Of a stretch of DNA of 64,000 nucleotides, positions 1-8,729 are shown one piece after another (position 1 is the first letter of the stretch; every line of letters begins with the position of its first letter). Origin of the DNA: Halosolutus amylolyticus (GTDB taxonomy: Archaea; Halobacteriota; Halobacteria; Halobacteriales; Natrialbaceae). The position numbers were made by a program, and so were the translations under genes. Where the stretch lies: assembly GCF_023566055.1 (NCBI RefSeq), contig NZ_JALIQP010000003.1:62001-126000 (forward strand). Direction: 5' to 3'. The notes under the pieces were generated by a model. It ran no database searches. It worked only from the letters and a program-made list of their open reading frames with translations, and was not told the origin of the DNA.

Positions 1-145
1 CTCGGAGGGTGCCGAGGGCCGGGAGTCGGCGGTCGACGACAGCGTGAGCGCGCTGTGTATCTTCAACACGAACCGGAGCCTCCTGGCGCAGCTGTTCGCC
101 ACCCACCCGCCGACCGAGAAGCGGATCGAAAAGCTCCGCAGCTGA
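1..145 (+). CDS. HtpX-like M48 metalloprotease, C-terminal end (partial)
   Basis: Only the last 47 codons are inside the window; the frame is open from base 2 to the TGA at 143-145. The tail contains LFATHPPTEKRIEKL, the typical end of the HtpX/Ste24-type membrane zinc protease family, where the ATHPPTEKRI block follows the membrane and HExxH parts. HtpX proteins act in quality control of membrane proteins. The catalytic region lies outside the window, so the call rests on this tail alone. Confidence 0.75.
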   Translation, partial: SEGAEGRESAVDDSVSALCIFNTNRSLLAQLFATHPPTEKRIEKLRS

Positions 146-354
146 GATCGGCCGCGGTCACGGATTCTCGCGGCTGACCCCGTTTCCCGGTTCCAGTCTC
201 GCGTCCGTGAGCCACCGGACGGTCTGCCCATCCAGGGCGTGTGGACGGTCCCGATCGATCGAACTGTTCTGGGCGATCGAACCCCCCGATCTTCTCCGCG
301 AACCGGGCCAACTCGAGGGAAGCGGTTTTTACGATCGCCCGTCACGGCTAGACT

Positions 355-852
355 ATGACCGAGATTCATCCAGGCCAGCGCGTCGCCGTCCTCGTCGACG
401 CCCAGAACCTCTATCACACGGCCCAGAGCCTCCACAGCCGCAACATCGACTACTCCGCACTGCTCGACAAGGCGGTCCAGGACCGCCAGTTGACGCGTGC
501 GATCGCCTACGTCATCCGGGCCGATTCCCCGGAAGAGGAGAGCTTCTTCGAGGCCCTGGTTGACATCGGCTTCGAGACGAAGATCAAGGACATCAAGACG
601 TTCGCCGACGGTTCGAAGAAGGCCGACTGGGACGTCGGGATGAGCCTCGACGCGGTGACGCTCGCCAACCACGTCGACACGGTCGTGCTCTGTACCGGCG
701 ACGGGGACTTCTCGCGGCTCTGTTCGCACCTGCGCCACGAGGGCGTTCGCGTCGAGGTGATGGCCTTCGAGTCCTCGACCGCGGAGGAACTGATCGCGGA
801 GGCAGAATCCTTCCTCGACCTCGGCGAACGCCACGAAACCTTCCTCCTCTGA
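355..852 (+). CDS. NYN domain protein (LabA/DUF88-type PIN-like ribonuclease)
   Basis: A 165-residue single-domain protein of the NYN family, PIN-like nucleases thought to cut RNA. The acidic positions of the fold are visible: LVDAQNLY near residues 13-20 (Asp15, Asn18), ADWDVGMSLD near 90-99, and TGDGDFSRL near 114-122 with Asp116 and Asp118. Length is normal for the LabA/DUF88 group. The start is preceded by a T-rich TATA-like stretch (GGTTTTTACG) about 30 bases upstream, consistent with a leaderless message. The target RNA is unknown and no partner gene is adjacent. Confidence 0.85.
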   Translation: MTEIHPGQRVAVLVDAQNLYHTAQSLHSRNIDYSALLDKAVQDRQLTRAIAYVIRADSPEEESFFEALVDIGFETKIKDIKTFADGSKKADWDVGMSLDAVTLANHVDTVVLCTGDGDFSRLCSHLRHEGVRVEVMAFESSTAEELIAEAESFLDLGERHETFLL

Positions 853-853
853 G

Positions 854-922
854 ACGGTCTGCTGTACCCGGTGGGACCGCAGTTCGGTCGCGGTTGCACC
901 GGAACTGACCGACAGAAGTCCG
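854..922. repeat. Degenerate copy of palindromic repeat family B
   Basis: Starts two bases after the NYN stop codon, in the convergent gap. It keeps ACGGTCTGCTGTA at the left, GCGGTTGCACCGG in the middle and ACAGAAGTCCG at the right, the landmarks of the better copies at 15004-15086 and 49200-49283. The left inner arm is eroded. Confidence 0.5.
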
Positions 923-941
923 CACGAGCGCCGCTGGATCG

Positions 942-1124
942 CTACTTGTTCGCCGGCCGATCGCCGTTCGCCACGCCGACGAGCAACGCGCCCGCCGAGA
1001 CGACGAGCGTCGCACCCGTCAGCGCATAGACGAGGACGGGCGACTCGACCACGGCTGGCCCGACGAACGTCAGGGAACTCACCACGAGGAGGGCCACCCC
1101 GAGGGAGATCTGCGTGAGATCCAT
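942..1124 (-). CDS. Small membrane protein, two helices
   Basis: A 60-residue protein with two hydrophobic segments (about residues 6-26 and 30-52) joined by a short loop and ending in a polar tail. I do not recognise the family. The start at MDLTQ is chosen over a longer reading because a good TATA box (TATATA, near 1149-1155) lies about 25 bases upstream on this strand, which suits leaderless transcription. The longer N-terminus would be encoded by the promoter itself. Confidence 0.7.
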   Translation of the reverse strand: MDLTQISLGVALLVVSSLTFVGPAVVESPVLVYALTGATLVVSAGALLVGVANGDRPANK

Positions 1125-1308
1125 CTCAGCACCCGAGTACCGGGCCGGCGTATATAACGTTCGTGATGACAGTCCGCCTGTGGGTACTGTCCTCACGATC
1201 GACAGCTGGTCCGGCTACAGTGTGATGGCAGTGCTACCAGTCGTTGACGCGACGATCCCGCCACACGCAGTCGAAGGGCTTTCGACGGCCCGCGCCGAAC
1301 GGGAACCG

Positions 1309-1797
1309 ATGACCGATCCAGCCGACGGGAGCGCGGGTCTGGCCCAGCTCCGGACGATCGCGGACTACCAGTTCGGTGCCGGCGCGGGACGAGCGCTGTT
1401 CCCGCCCGACGAGTCGTTGAGGATCAAGCGGACCTCCTCGGGCCGGCCCCAGCAGGTCCACGGCGTGGACGGTCGGATCGTCTCGTTCGGGATCGACGGC
1501 CGGTTCACGCTCGGCATCGACGGCGGTCGCCGACTGGATGCGGCCCTCGAGGAACCGGCCTACCGCGTCGTCGTCGACGACGAGAGCGAACCCTTCGTCC
1601 GCGACGAGAAGAACGTCTTCGCGAAGTTCGTCGTCGACGCCGGCCCGGAGATCCGGCCGGGCGACGAAGTGGTGGTCACCCACGAGCGCGGCGAGGTGCT
1701 CGCGGTCGGCCGCGCGGAACTCGACGCGGCGGCGATCGCGGACTTCGACACCGGGATGGCCGTGAACGTTCGCGAAGGTGCGCCCGCTGAGCACTGA
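1309..1797 (+). CDS. PUA domain-containing protein
   Basis: A 162-residue protein with an N-terminal region of about 75 residues and a C-terminal PUA-type RNA-binding domain; the segment from about 85 to 155 has the PGDEVVVTHERGEVLAVGRA pattern typical of PUA folds. Family members bind modified or structured RNA. The start MTDPADG was chosen because conserved sequence begins there; upstream codons in the same frame overlap the divergent small gene. It heads the block PUA protein, NAC, TrmI, an association common in halophilic archaea and suggesting a role in tRNA or ribosome function (inference). Confidence 0.8.
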   Translation: MTDPADGSAGLAQLRTIADYQFGAGAGRALFPPDESLRIKRTSSGRPQQVHGVDGRIVSFGIDGRFTLGIDGGRRLDAALEEPAYRVVVDDESEPFVRDEKNVFAKFVVDAGPEIRPGDEVVVTHERGEVLAVGRAELDAAAIADFDTGMAVNVREGAPAEH

Positions 1798-1919
1798 CGG
1801 CGGCGCCTCGGCTGTCCGATTCTATCGGCTCGAAGCGATCGTGAACCCGATGCTCGATCGACCGCGCGCCGCTCTCCCGAAAGACAAAGTAAAAGGCCGC
1901 GGGTGGCGACGTCACGAGT

Positions 1920-2297
1920 ATGTTTGGAGGAGGCGGCGGACTCAATCCGCGCAAGATGGAACAGATGATGGAGCAGATGGGCATCGACGTCGAGGACATC
2001 GACGCCGAGGAGGTCATCATCCGGACCGACGAGTACGACCTCGTGTTTGGGGACGCCGAAGTCACGAAGATGGACGCTCGCGGACAGGAGACCTACCAGG
2101 TCATCGGCTCGCCGGAACAGGTCGAGTCGGGCACGGCCGGCGGCGACGCTGACGCCGGTGGCGACGCCGGGCCGTCGATCCCGGACGAGGACGTCGAACT
2201 CGTCGCCGGTCGCGCCGGCGTCAGCGAGGACGAGGCCCGCGAGGCGCTCGAGGCGAACGACGGCGACCTCGCCGCCGCAGTCGAGTCCCTCGAGTGA
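1920..2297 (+). CDS. Nascent polypeptide-associated complex protein (archaeal NAC)
   Basis: Archaeal NAC binds ribosomes at the exit tunnel as a homodimer and contacts emerging chains. The 125-residue protein shows the [20 protein letters not shown] start typical of the family, a NAC beta-barrel region (about 25-70, with the [14 protein letters not shown] core) and a C-terminal UBA domain (about 88-125, ending [15 protein letters not shown]). An Asp/Gly/Ala linker joins the two. A TATA-like AAGTAAAAGG lies about 30 bases before the ATG. The next gene starts 8 bases downstream, so they are probably cotranscribed. Confidence 0.95.
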   Translation: MFGGGGGLNPRKMEQMMEQMGIDVEDIDAEEVIIRTDEYDLVFGDAEVTKMDARGQETYQVIGSPEQVESGTAGGDADAGGDAGPSIPDEDVELVAGRAGVSEDEAREALEANDGDLAAAVESLE

Positions 2298-2304
2298 CCC
2301 ACGC

Positions 2305-3039
2305 GTGAGTCAGCCGGTCCTGCTGGTCCGCGGCGATCGCGAGTACCTCGTCGAACCCGGCACGGAGAAAGGCACCGACCTCGGGGTCCTCGAGATTCCC
2401 GCCGACGTCGACCCCGGCGACACGATCGAGACGCATCTCGGGAACGAGTTCCGGGTACGCCGACTCCGGGGACCGGACCTGTTCCACCACTTCGAGCGGA
2501 CCGGCGCGCCGATGGTCCCGCGCGACGTCGGCCTGGTGATCGGCGAAACCGGCGTCTCGCGGGGCGATCGCATCCTCGACGCGGGGACCGGGACGGGCGT
2601 CCTCGCGGCGTCGATGGCCCGGGCCGGCGCGTCGGTCGTGACCTACGAACAGGATCCCGACTTCGCCGACGTCGCCCGCGAGAACATGGCGCTGGGCGGC
2701 GTCGCCGACGCCGTCGACGTCCGGACCGGCGACGTCACCGACGACGTGGACGACCTCGAGCCCTCGTCGTTCGACGTGGTCACGCTCGACACCGCGGACG
2801 CGCCCGCGATGGTCGCTCGCACGCCCGAGTTGCTCGTCGAGGGCGGGTTCGTCGCGGTCTACAGCCCGTTCGTCGAGTCGACCCGGGAGGTCGCCCGGAC
2901 GGCACGCGAGGCGGGCCTGTCGAACGTCCGGACCCGCGAGACGATCCAGCGGGAGATGGACTTCGACGATCGCGGCTCGCGGCCGTCGACGGCTCCCGTC
3001 GGCCACACGGGCTACCTGACGATCGCCCGGAACGAGTAG
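2305..3039 (+). CDS. trmI: tRNA (adenine-N1)-methyltransferase TrmI
   Basis: A SAM-dependent enzyme that makes m1A in the T loop (position 57/58) of archaeal tRNA. A GTG start follows the NAC stop by 7 bases; the open frame continues upstream, but conserved sequence begins here. N-terminal barrel region about 1-80, then a Rossmann fold: the SAM loop ILDAGTGTGVLA near residues 90-101, a VTYEQDP acidic loop after strand 2, and LDTADAP near 168-174, the family's catalytic motif IV. Length 244 fits archaeal TrmI. The stop TAG directly joins a family A repeat. Confidence 0.93.
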   Translation: MSQPVLLVRGDREYLVEPGTEKGTDLGVLEIPADVDPGDTIETHLGNEFRVRRLRGPDLFHHFERTGAPMVPRDVGLVIGETGVSRGDRILDAGTGTGVLAASMARAGASVVTYEQDPDFADVARENMALGGVADAVDVRTGDVTDDVDDLEPSSFDVVTLDTADAPAMVARTPELLVEGGFVAVYSPFVESTREVARTAREAGLSNVRTRETIQREMDFDDRGSRPSTAPVGHTGYLTIARNE

Positions 3040-3120
3040 AGTAGCAACTGAAACGAGTTACACATTGATCGCAAAGCCGTCCTGCGATCAGGTGTGCAGT
3101 GACGTTCAGTTGCTACTATA
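3037..3120. repeat. Palindromic repeat family A, copy 1
   Basis: About 82 bp with terminal inverted repeats (GAGTAGCAACTGAAACG left, CGTTCAGTTGCTACT right) and an inner inverted pair GATCGCA/TGCGATC, so the whole element can fold as one long interrupted hairpin. The left end overlaps the TAG stop of trmI. It lies in a convergent gap between trmI and the transcription factor S gene. Other copies: 11951-12033, 38619-38701, 40607-40688. Confidence 0.9.
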
Positions 3121-3278
3121 GCCGGCCCCGGCGATCGCACTGCGAACCCGGCTCCGGGCCGCTACGTACCAAACACTGTTGGCACTGTCTCTTTACTGTT
3201 CCCTGTCCAACAGACGAGTGCCGTTCGAGAACGGCACACTGCCATCCAGTCCAGTGACCCTGCCACCAACGGACCCCC

Positions 3279-3362
3279 ATACGGTCTGCTGTAACGACGT
3301 ACCGGCGCAACCGCGATCCCCCCTGCGGTTGCACCGGGACTGGCTCCCAGCAGCCCGTACAG
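3279..3362. repeat. Palindromic repeat family B, copy in the trmI-tfs gap
   Basis: Landmarks in order: ATACGGTCTGCTGTAACG, CCGGCGCAACCGC, GCGGTTGCACCGG, CAGCAGCCCGTAC. The two inner blocks are inverted complements, as are the outer ends, so the element can fold into a stem with an internal loop. Apart from this and the family A copy, I see no gene in the 500-base space 3040-3539. Confidence 0.75.
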
Positions 3363-3539
3363 TGGGTGCGCCGAGTCCCACCAGCCACCCCGTCGTGCCG
3401 CCGGGAGTCGACGCTGGCACCCCGTCACTTCCGGCGATCCACCGTTTTCAGCGTCCGGCGATCCGCGGTCTCGGGCCGATCGGTCGCCCGATCACCCCCG
3501 GGGCGGCCGCTTCGCACGCGATCGGCTTTTCGATCCGAC

Positions 3540-3848
3540 TCAGTTGTCGTCTTCGCGCCACTTGTGCTCGCACTCAGAACAGATGAAAAAGCGCGTCTCG
3601 GACTCGTCGGCCGAGCGGATCTGTTGCATGTACCAGTAGGCCCGATCGTTCCCGCACTCGGGGCAGTGGGCGTCGGTTTCGGGCAGCGACGTCTCCTCCG
3701 AGGACTCGATGATCTCGCTCGCCTCCTGGTCTTCCGTGATCGTGTACTCGGCGGCGTCGCCTTTCGGCTTCGTGAAGCCGCAACTCCCACACTCCCAGAT
3801 GCCGTCCTCCGCTTTCATCATCGAACCGCATTCGTCGCAGAATTCCAT
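3540..3848 (-). CDS. tfs: Transcription factor S (TFIIS/RPB9-like)
   Basis: Archaeal TFS rescues stalled RNA polymerase by stimulating cleavage of the nascent RNA. The 102-residue protein has an N-terminal zinc ribbon (FCDECG near 3-8 and WECGSCG near 18-24), a linker and a C-terminal zinc ribbon (CPECG near 63-67 and FICSECEHKWR near 88-98). The family's catalytic acidic pair appears as SADESE near 78-83. Length and architecture are normal. It is the last gene before the convergent repeat-rich gap. Confidence 0.93.
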   Translation of the reverse strand: MEFCDECGSMMKAEDGIWECGSCGFTKPKGDAAEYTITEDQEASEIIESSEETSLPETDAHCPECGNDRAYWYMQQIRSADESETRFFICSECEHKWREDDN

Positions 3849-3926
3849 CGTTGTCCGGGCTACGTCGGTCGAGCGACTTAAGCGGCCCGTTTGGGTCGTG
3901 CGCGTGGGTCGATCGAAGTCGGGCAG

Positions 3927-5141
3927 TCACGTCGCCGGATCCCCAACCGAACCGACGTCGGTCCGGTCCGTTTCGGACCGGTCTTCCTCCCGCTGGTCGG
4001 CGACGCGATCGGCGAACTCGTCGAGCGTGTGCTCGGATCTGGCGTGGGGGCGCTCGCCCTCCGGGTCGGCCAGGATCGGGAGGATCATCCGGACGAACGT
4101 CACGATGAACAGCATCAGGAACGGCCCGAGGAAGATGCCCGACCAGCCGAACAGCGGGGGACCGAAGAGGTACGCGAACATGACCAGCCCGGTGTCGAGC
4201 AGTCGTCCGGAGAGGTACGGTCGGATGTACGTCCGGACGAGGTTGTCGAACGCGACGATCATGACCGCGAGGAACACCAGCGGGACCCAGAGGAGACGCG
4301 GATCGACGGCGATCGCCTGGACGGAGAGGACAGCGGCGATCGTGGCGTAGACGATCGACCGCCCGACGAGCGGGACGAGCGTAAAGAGGCCGGTGACGAC
4401 GGCGAACAGCACCGCGGAGGGGATCGCGATCCCTGCCGGCGCGGCGAGGTTGAACACCGCGTAGATGAGCGCCGAGAGGATGATGACCGCGAAGATCGTC
4501 ATCGTGTAGCCGAAGTAGACCGAACCCAGTCCGCGATCGACGGCCGAGAGGTACGCCGACGCGAGGCTGTCCTCGCCGAAGACGTTCGCTTCGAACCAGA
4601 CGGCGATGTCGCGGTCGCTGATCAGCAGGAAGAACGCGATCAACAGCGAGATGAACGCGTTGAACAGCACCGCGCCGATCGCACCGACCACGCCGCCGAC
4701 CGTTCCCAGCAGGTTCTGGACGGACGGTTCCTGGACCAGTACCAGCGTCGTGTCGTACACCTCCGAGGGCGTGTTCGGGAGATCCGAGACCGGGACCGGT
4801 AACTGCGTGGCGATCCTGTCGACCGGCACGTTCGAGACCGCCGTCACGAGTTGGCCGAGGGCGACGAGCAGGAGTACTCCGGCCACCAGGACGATCGGGA
4901 CGATGATCAGGAGCAGCGTCAGGGCCGCGACGAGCGTCGGCGAGTCGATGCGCCGTTCGAGTCGCCGGGTGATGGGCCGGGCGACGTAGTAGATGAACAG
5001 TCCGAAGACGAGCCACGGGAGGTACTGGGAGACGGCGAGACCCAGCACGGCCAGCAACGCGGCCCCCAGAATCCACCAGCCGAGATTTTCGCGCGCCGCC
5101 CAGATGCGGACGTTTCGAACCGGCGTCTCGGTTTCATTCAT
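3927..5141 (-). CDS. AI-2E family transporter (membrane permease)
   Basis: A 404-residue protein of the AI-2E/YdiK-PerM family. It has about eight hydrophobic segments: two near the N-terminus (about 20-60), one near 80-110, a loop region to about 145, a cluster from about 150 to 345, and a charged C-terminal tail of about 60 residues. The family's PLVGRSIVYATIA region near 255-270 is present. Substrate is unknown; members range from signal export to Na+/H+ antiport. Start MNETETPV is preferred over a longer reading because a TTAATACC box lies about 30 bases upstream. Confidence 0.85.
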   Translation of the reverse strand: MNETETPVRNVRIWAARENLGWWILGAALLAVLGLAVSQYLPWLVFGLFIYYVARPITRRLERRIDSPTLVAALTLLLIIVPIVLVAGVLLLVALGQLVTAVSNVPVDRIATQLPVPVSDLPNTPSEVYDTTLVLVQEPSVQNLLGTVGGVVGAIGAVLFNAFISLLIAFFLLISDRDIAVWFEANVFGEDSLASAYLSAVDRGLGSVYFGYTMTIFAVIILSALIYAVFNLAAPAGIAIPSAVLFAVVTGLFTLVPLVGRSIVYATIAAVLSVQAIAVDPRLLWVPLVFLAVMIVAFDNLVRTYIRPYLSGRLLDTGLVMFAYLFGPPLFGWSGIFLGPFLMLFIVTFVRMILPILADPEGERPHARSEHTLDEFADRVADQREEDRSETDRTDVGSVGDPAT

Positions 5142-5272
5142 GGGTAATGATACCACACGGAGGGTATTAACGAACGTGTCTGTTCGGGATGAATTACCGG
5201 AATTCGGGCGGTCAGGCGGTGAAAACGCCCGAATCGCGTTGCTCTCTGGCGGTCACGATACCGGATCCGGAG

Positions 5273-5530
5273 TTAGCCCTCACCCTCGGACTGGAACGGT
5301 TCGCCGACCGCCTCGCGGGGTAACACGTTGTTGAGTTCCGACCCGAGGTCGGCGGCCGACTCGAACCGATCGCTGGTGCTCTTCGCGACGAGGTTGCCCA
5401 GATTTCGCTCCCCATCGGCGAGCAACAGCGTGACGTCCGCCAGTTCGTTCGATGCGCCCTCGCGGCTGATGGGGTACTCGAGCGTCTCGAGCGTCGATTC
5501 GATTTCGCTGAGTTTGACTTCTCTCGCCAT
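5273..5530 (-). CDS. DUF5789 family protein
   Basis: An 85-residue acidic protein starting MAREVKLSEIESTLETLEYP, the hallmark opening of a small halobacterial family (DUF5789, related to DUF2795). These appear to be compact helical proteins of unknown function. The start was placed at MAREV because the upstream in-frame codons are not conserved in style and overlap the promoter zone of the divergent transporter gene. It stands alone between a permease gene and a divergent MFS gene. Confidence 0.8.
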   Translation of the reverse strand: MAREVKLSEIESTLETLEYPISREGASNELADVTLLLADGERNLGNLVAKSTSDRFESAADLGSELNNVLPREAVGEPFQSEGEG

Positions 5531-5646
5531 GCACGGCGGTACGCTTGCTGTTGGCTTGTACCCCGCTTCTGCCGGCCCTGACTGTAGGGTGGAGTGACAT
5601 TTCGGTTCGAAACCATAATCGGGATGGATCACGGAGTGGTGACTCG

Positions 5647-6933
5647 ATGCGGGACCTCGCAGGTCGGGTTATCGCCGGGTTCACCGTCGACCGACGAGTG
5701 CTCGCACTGTCGTTCGCCCGGATGGCCGACGGTGTCGGCAACTCGTTTCTGATCATCGTGATCCCGCTGTACGTCGCGAGCGACCTCGTCAGCGGCGCGA
5801 CGTTCGGCCTGGGCGAGTCGATGATCATCGGTGTCATCCTCTCGATCTTCGGCTTTCTCAACAGTTCGTTCCAGCCCCTGACCGGCCGGTTCTCCGATCG
5901 CGTCGGGAAGCGCAAGGCGTTCATCCTCGTCGGGCTCGGGGGGCTCACGATCACCAATCTCGCCTACGTCGTCGCCGAGTCGTACGTCTCGTTGCTGGTC
6001 ATTCGCGGGCTCCAGGGGATCAGCGTCGCGTTCATCATCCCCACGTCGGTCGCGCTGGTCAACGAACTCTCGACGACCGGCGCGCGCGGCGGGAGCATGG
6101 GTGTCTACAACACCTTTCGGCTGGTCGGCTTCGGCGCCGGTCCCGTGGTGGCCGGCGCGGTCGTCAACGCCGGTCCGTACGCGATCGGCGGCCTCTCGAT
6201 CGACGGCTTCGACGCGGCTTTCTACGTCGCCGCGATCACGGCCGCGCTCAGTTCCCTGCTGGTGACGGCGCTCATCACCGATCCCGCCTCGACGCAGGCG
6301 AACGCCGGCGCGGACCTCTCGATCGACGTCTTCGACTCCTCGGGGACCCACCTGTTCGACCCCATCTTCACGCTCGGGGTCGCCTCGCTGTTCATGGCGA
6401 CGGCGATCGCGCTGTTCGCGACGATCCAGCCGCAGGTCAACGCCCGCCTCGATCAGGGTTCGGGCTGGTTCGGCCTCCAGTTCGCGGCGTTCATCTTCGC
6501 CCAGGTCCTGCTCCAGACGCCGATCGGGCGTGCCTGTGACGTGTACGGGCGGCGACCGTTCGTCGTCGGCGGCATGGTCCTGTTGATCCCGACGACGCTC
6601 GTTCAGGGGCTCGTCTGGACCCCGGAGGCGATGTTCGCCGCGCGTCTCTTCCAGGGGATCGCGGGCGCGATGGTGTTCGCACCGGCCCTCGCGCTGGCCG
6701 GCGATCTCGCGGGCGAGGGTGAGTCCGGGTCGAAACTCTCGGTGCTGACGATGGCCTTCGGCTTCGGGATCGCGATCGGCCCGCTCTCCTCGGGCGCGCT
6801 GATCGGCTTCGGCTTCCCGGTCCCGTTCGCGTTCGGGACCCTCCTCGCCGTCCTCGGCGCGATCATGGTCTACACGCAGATCGAGGAGACCCTCGAGACG
6901 ACCGCACCGGTGCCGGTGGTCGGGAACGACTGA
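5647..6933 (+). CDS. MFS transporter
   Basis: A 428-residue permease with the twelve-helix pattern of the major facilitator superfamily. The loop between helices 2 and 3 reads GRFSDRVGKRK (about residues 81-91), the classic motif A, and a weaker version, GRACDVYGRRP, occurs in the second half (about 295-305). The RGLQG block near 122-126 and the matching RLFQG near 338-342 are the paired helix-4/10 signatures of drug:proton antiporters and sugar carriers. Substrate cannot be read from sequence. Start MRDLAGRV chosen because it precedes the first helix directly. Confidence 0.88.
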   Translation: MRDLAGRVIAGFTVDRRVLALSFARMADGVGNSFLIIVIPLYVASDLVSGATFGLGESMIIGVILSIFGFLNSSFQPLTGRFSDRVGKRKAFILVGLGGLTITNLAYVVAESYVSLLVIRGLQGISVAFIIPTSVALVNELSTTGARGGSMGVYNTFRLVGFGAGPVVAGAVVNAGPYAIGGLSIDGFDAAFYVAAITAALSSLLVTALITDPASTQANAGADLSIDVFDSSGTHLFDPIFTLGVASLFMATAIALFATIQPQVNARLDQGSGWFGLQFAAFIFAQVLLQTPIGRACDVYGRRPFVVGGMVLLIPTTLVQGLVWTPEAMFAARLFQGIAGAMVFAPALALAGDLAGEGESGSKLSVLTMAFGFGIAIGPLSSGALIGFGFPVPFAFGTLLAVLGAIMVYTQIEETLETTAPVPVVGND

Positions 6934-7017
6934 TCGCGTGCCCGACGGCGTCGTCCCGGTCGCCCCACCGACGCCGGGACGCAACGCAAAAGTACCGGAT
7001 CCGCATACGCTTCGACG

Positions 7018-7521
7018 ATGACGCTCTCGGAGGAGGCCAGAGATCGGCTGGCCGACGTGGTCGAACTCCAGCCGACGAAGAACTCGGAGCTACAGGAACG
7101 GTGGGGAATGGACAGCGGCAGCGAGGTCCACCACTACCTCGAGAACGAACTGGGCGACTACTACTTCCGGGACGACAACAGCCTGATCCGCGCGACGAGC
7201 GAGGCCGCGGACCTCGTCGACGTCGAACCGGGAATCGAGAGCGACCCCGAGGACGACGGGGTCCCCTCCCGGATCCGCGTCCCCGAACTCCACGCACGGA
7301 TCGTCGCGGTACTGGCCGGCCCCGAGGAGGAGTCGGAAAGCGTCGTCTCGGTCCTGCACAAACTCCGGGACGAGTACGACGTCGATTCCGACGCCGAGGA
7401 CGTCCGATCGGGCCTGCAGAGCCTCCGCCGCAAGGGCGTCGTCGAGGTCGAGTACCGGACCGTCCCCACGTTCCGGCTGGCGGTCGAGCGCGAGGCGCTC
7501 GAGGTCGACGTCTCCGAGTGA
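7018..7521 (+). CDS. DUF5797 family protein (winged-helix-like)
   Basis: A 167-residue acidic protein opening MTLSEEARDRLADVVELQPT, which I recognise as the halobacterial DUF5797 family. The first 65 residues look like a winged helix (KNSELQERWGMDSGSEVHHY as the recognition region), and a second helical block spans about 85-150 with SGLQSLRRKGVVEVEYRTVP, again winged-helix in style. No experimental function is known to me; a DNA-associated role is inference. Confidence 0.75.
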   Translation: MTLSEEARDRLADVVELQPTKNSELQERWGMDSGSEVHHYLENELGDYYFRDDNSLIRATSEAADLVDVEPGIESDPEDDGVPSRIRVPELHARIVAVLAGPEEESESVVSVLHKLRDEYDVDSDAEDVRSGLQSLRRKGVVEVEYRTVPTFRLAVEREALEVDVSE

Positions 7522-7565
7522 ACGTCGCGGACTCTCGTTCTCCTGCCCTGGCGTCCGCGTGCCGG

Positions 7566-8624
7566 CTACTGGCCCGGCCGCCGTCGCCGCCGTCGATCCT
7601 CGAGCAACTGCCGACATCGCGACCCCGGTCCGCCCTCGATCGGCCACCCTCGCGTTCGCCACGCGGGCGGTTCCGGTTCGAACTCGGGACAGGAGCCGGC
7701 ACACGCCGCGGCGGTCTGACAGCCCCCCTGCGCACCGCAGTAGGGCACTAGCTGGTTCCCGGGCCGGGAGCGCAACTCGAAGTGCCGGCAGTCGGGACGC
7801 ATCGTCTCGACGAACGATCGCCATCCCCGCTCGTAGGCCCGTTCGGCGATCGCGAGGCGTTTCGCGGCCTTCGCGTCCCGATCGACGTACTCGAAGCGGG
7901 CGGCGGAGCCGTCCCGCCGGCCGCCCTCGGGCCGCTCTTCGATCCGCGTCCCCGGATCGTCGACGGCGAGCGATCGGGGATACCAGGCGACCTCGGCCGA
8001 CAGCGTCTCCGGATCGAGCACGAGGACGCCGGCCTCGATCGGGAGGTCCTCGAACAGGATCGGCTCGACGCGCTCGTCCGTCCGCCGGGTCGCGACCCAG
8101 ACCTCGTCGGCCAGCCCCATCGCGACGTCGTACTCGAGCTGGCTCCCGAGGACGCGGGCCGCGCTCCTGTCGAGGTCGGGCTTGTTCTCGATCGCGACGA
8201 TCCGCTCGATCCAGTCGGGATAGGGCCACTTCCGGCGGATCTGGATGCGGTTCCCGTCCCGACGGGTCTCGACGATTCCGCGGTCGTCGGCGCGGTGGAT
8301 CGCCTCGCGAACGTATCGCCACGGGTAGCCCGGATGCGGAAGCGCGTCGCGGTAGTAGGCCCACTCGTCGGGTGCGTTCCGGACGACGTGGAGGAGGTCG
8401 CTATCCAGCCGATCGGGGCCGAACCGGGCACGTTGCTCGAGTCCGACGGGATCACATTCGAGAACGATCGTGTCCCACCGCCGCCGTTTCGTCCCGAGTT
8501 GCCGGGCGACGACGATCGGCCCTGTGTCGCGTCCCTCCCCGATCGGCGGCCACGCTCGTTCGACCCACCGGCAGGTGCGCAGTTCGAACGCGAACTCGCT
8601 GTCGGGAGGGGTGGGATCGGTCAC
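7566..8624 (-). CDS. DUF5787 family protein; possible PD-(D/E)XK nuclease with a cysteine cluster
   Basis: A 352-residue protein of a haloarchaeal family of unknown function. Visible parts: WDTIVLEC near residues 50-57, a winged-helix-like middle (about 100-150), VAIENKPDLD near 166-175, then LGSQLEYDVAMGLADEVWVA near 182-201. The D...ExK...QxxxY order is that of PD-(D/E)XK nucleases of the RecB type. The C-terminus carries five cysteines in about 35 residues (DCRHFE, YCGAQGGC, ACAGSC near 283-317), reminiscent of the Fe-S cluster cysteines of Cas4/AddB. Nuclease activity is inference. A low-complexity RRRRRRPGQ tail ends the protein. Confidence 0.7.
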   Translation of the reverse strand: MTDPTPPDSEFAFELRTCRWVERAWPPIGEGRDTGPIVVARQLGTKRRRWDTIVLECDPVGLEQRARFGPDRLDSDLLHVVRNAPDEWAYYRDALPHPGYPWRYVREAIHRADDRGIVETRRDGNRIQIRRKWPYPDWIERIVAIENKPDLDRSAARVLGSQLEYDVAMGLADEVWVATRRTDERVEPILFEDLPIEAGVLVLDPETLSAEVAWYPRSLAVDDPGTRIEERPEGGRRDGSAARFEYVDRDAKAAKRLAIAERAYERGWRSFVETMRPDCRHFELRSRPGNQLVPYCGAQGGCQTAAACAGSCPEFEPEPPAWRTRGWPIEGGPGSRCRQLLEDRRRRRRPGQ

Positions 8625-8729
8625 GGCGCGATCGACGGCGTCCGGTAGGTGATCGACGATAAAGGCCGCTGCGGTTCGATCGACGGTCGATTCGGCAAAA
8701 CGAGTTCCGAGCGTACGCTCCGATCCGGG

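Noticed and set aside
3037-3120. Family A element as a tRNA or small RNA gene
   Set aside because: The fold is a single long stem with no cloverleaf, and the four copies are dispersed and in both orientations, unlike an RNA gene.
3574-5076. 500-codon minus-strand frame across tfs and the permease gene
   Set aside because: It is out of frame with two convincing genes on the same strand and its product is a low-complexity Arg-rich sequence.
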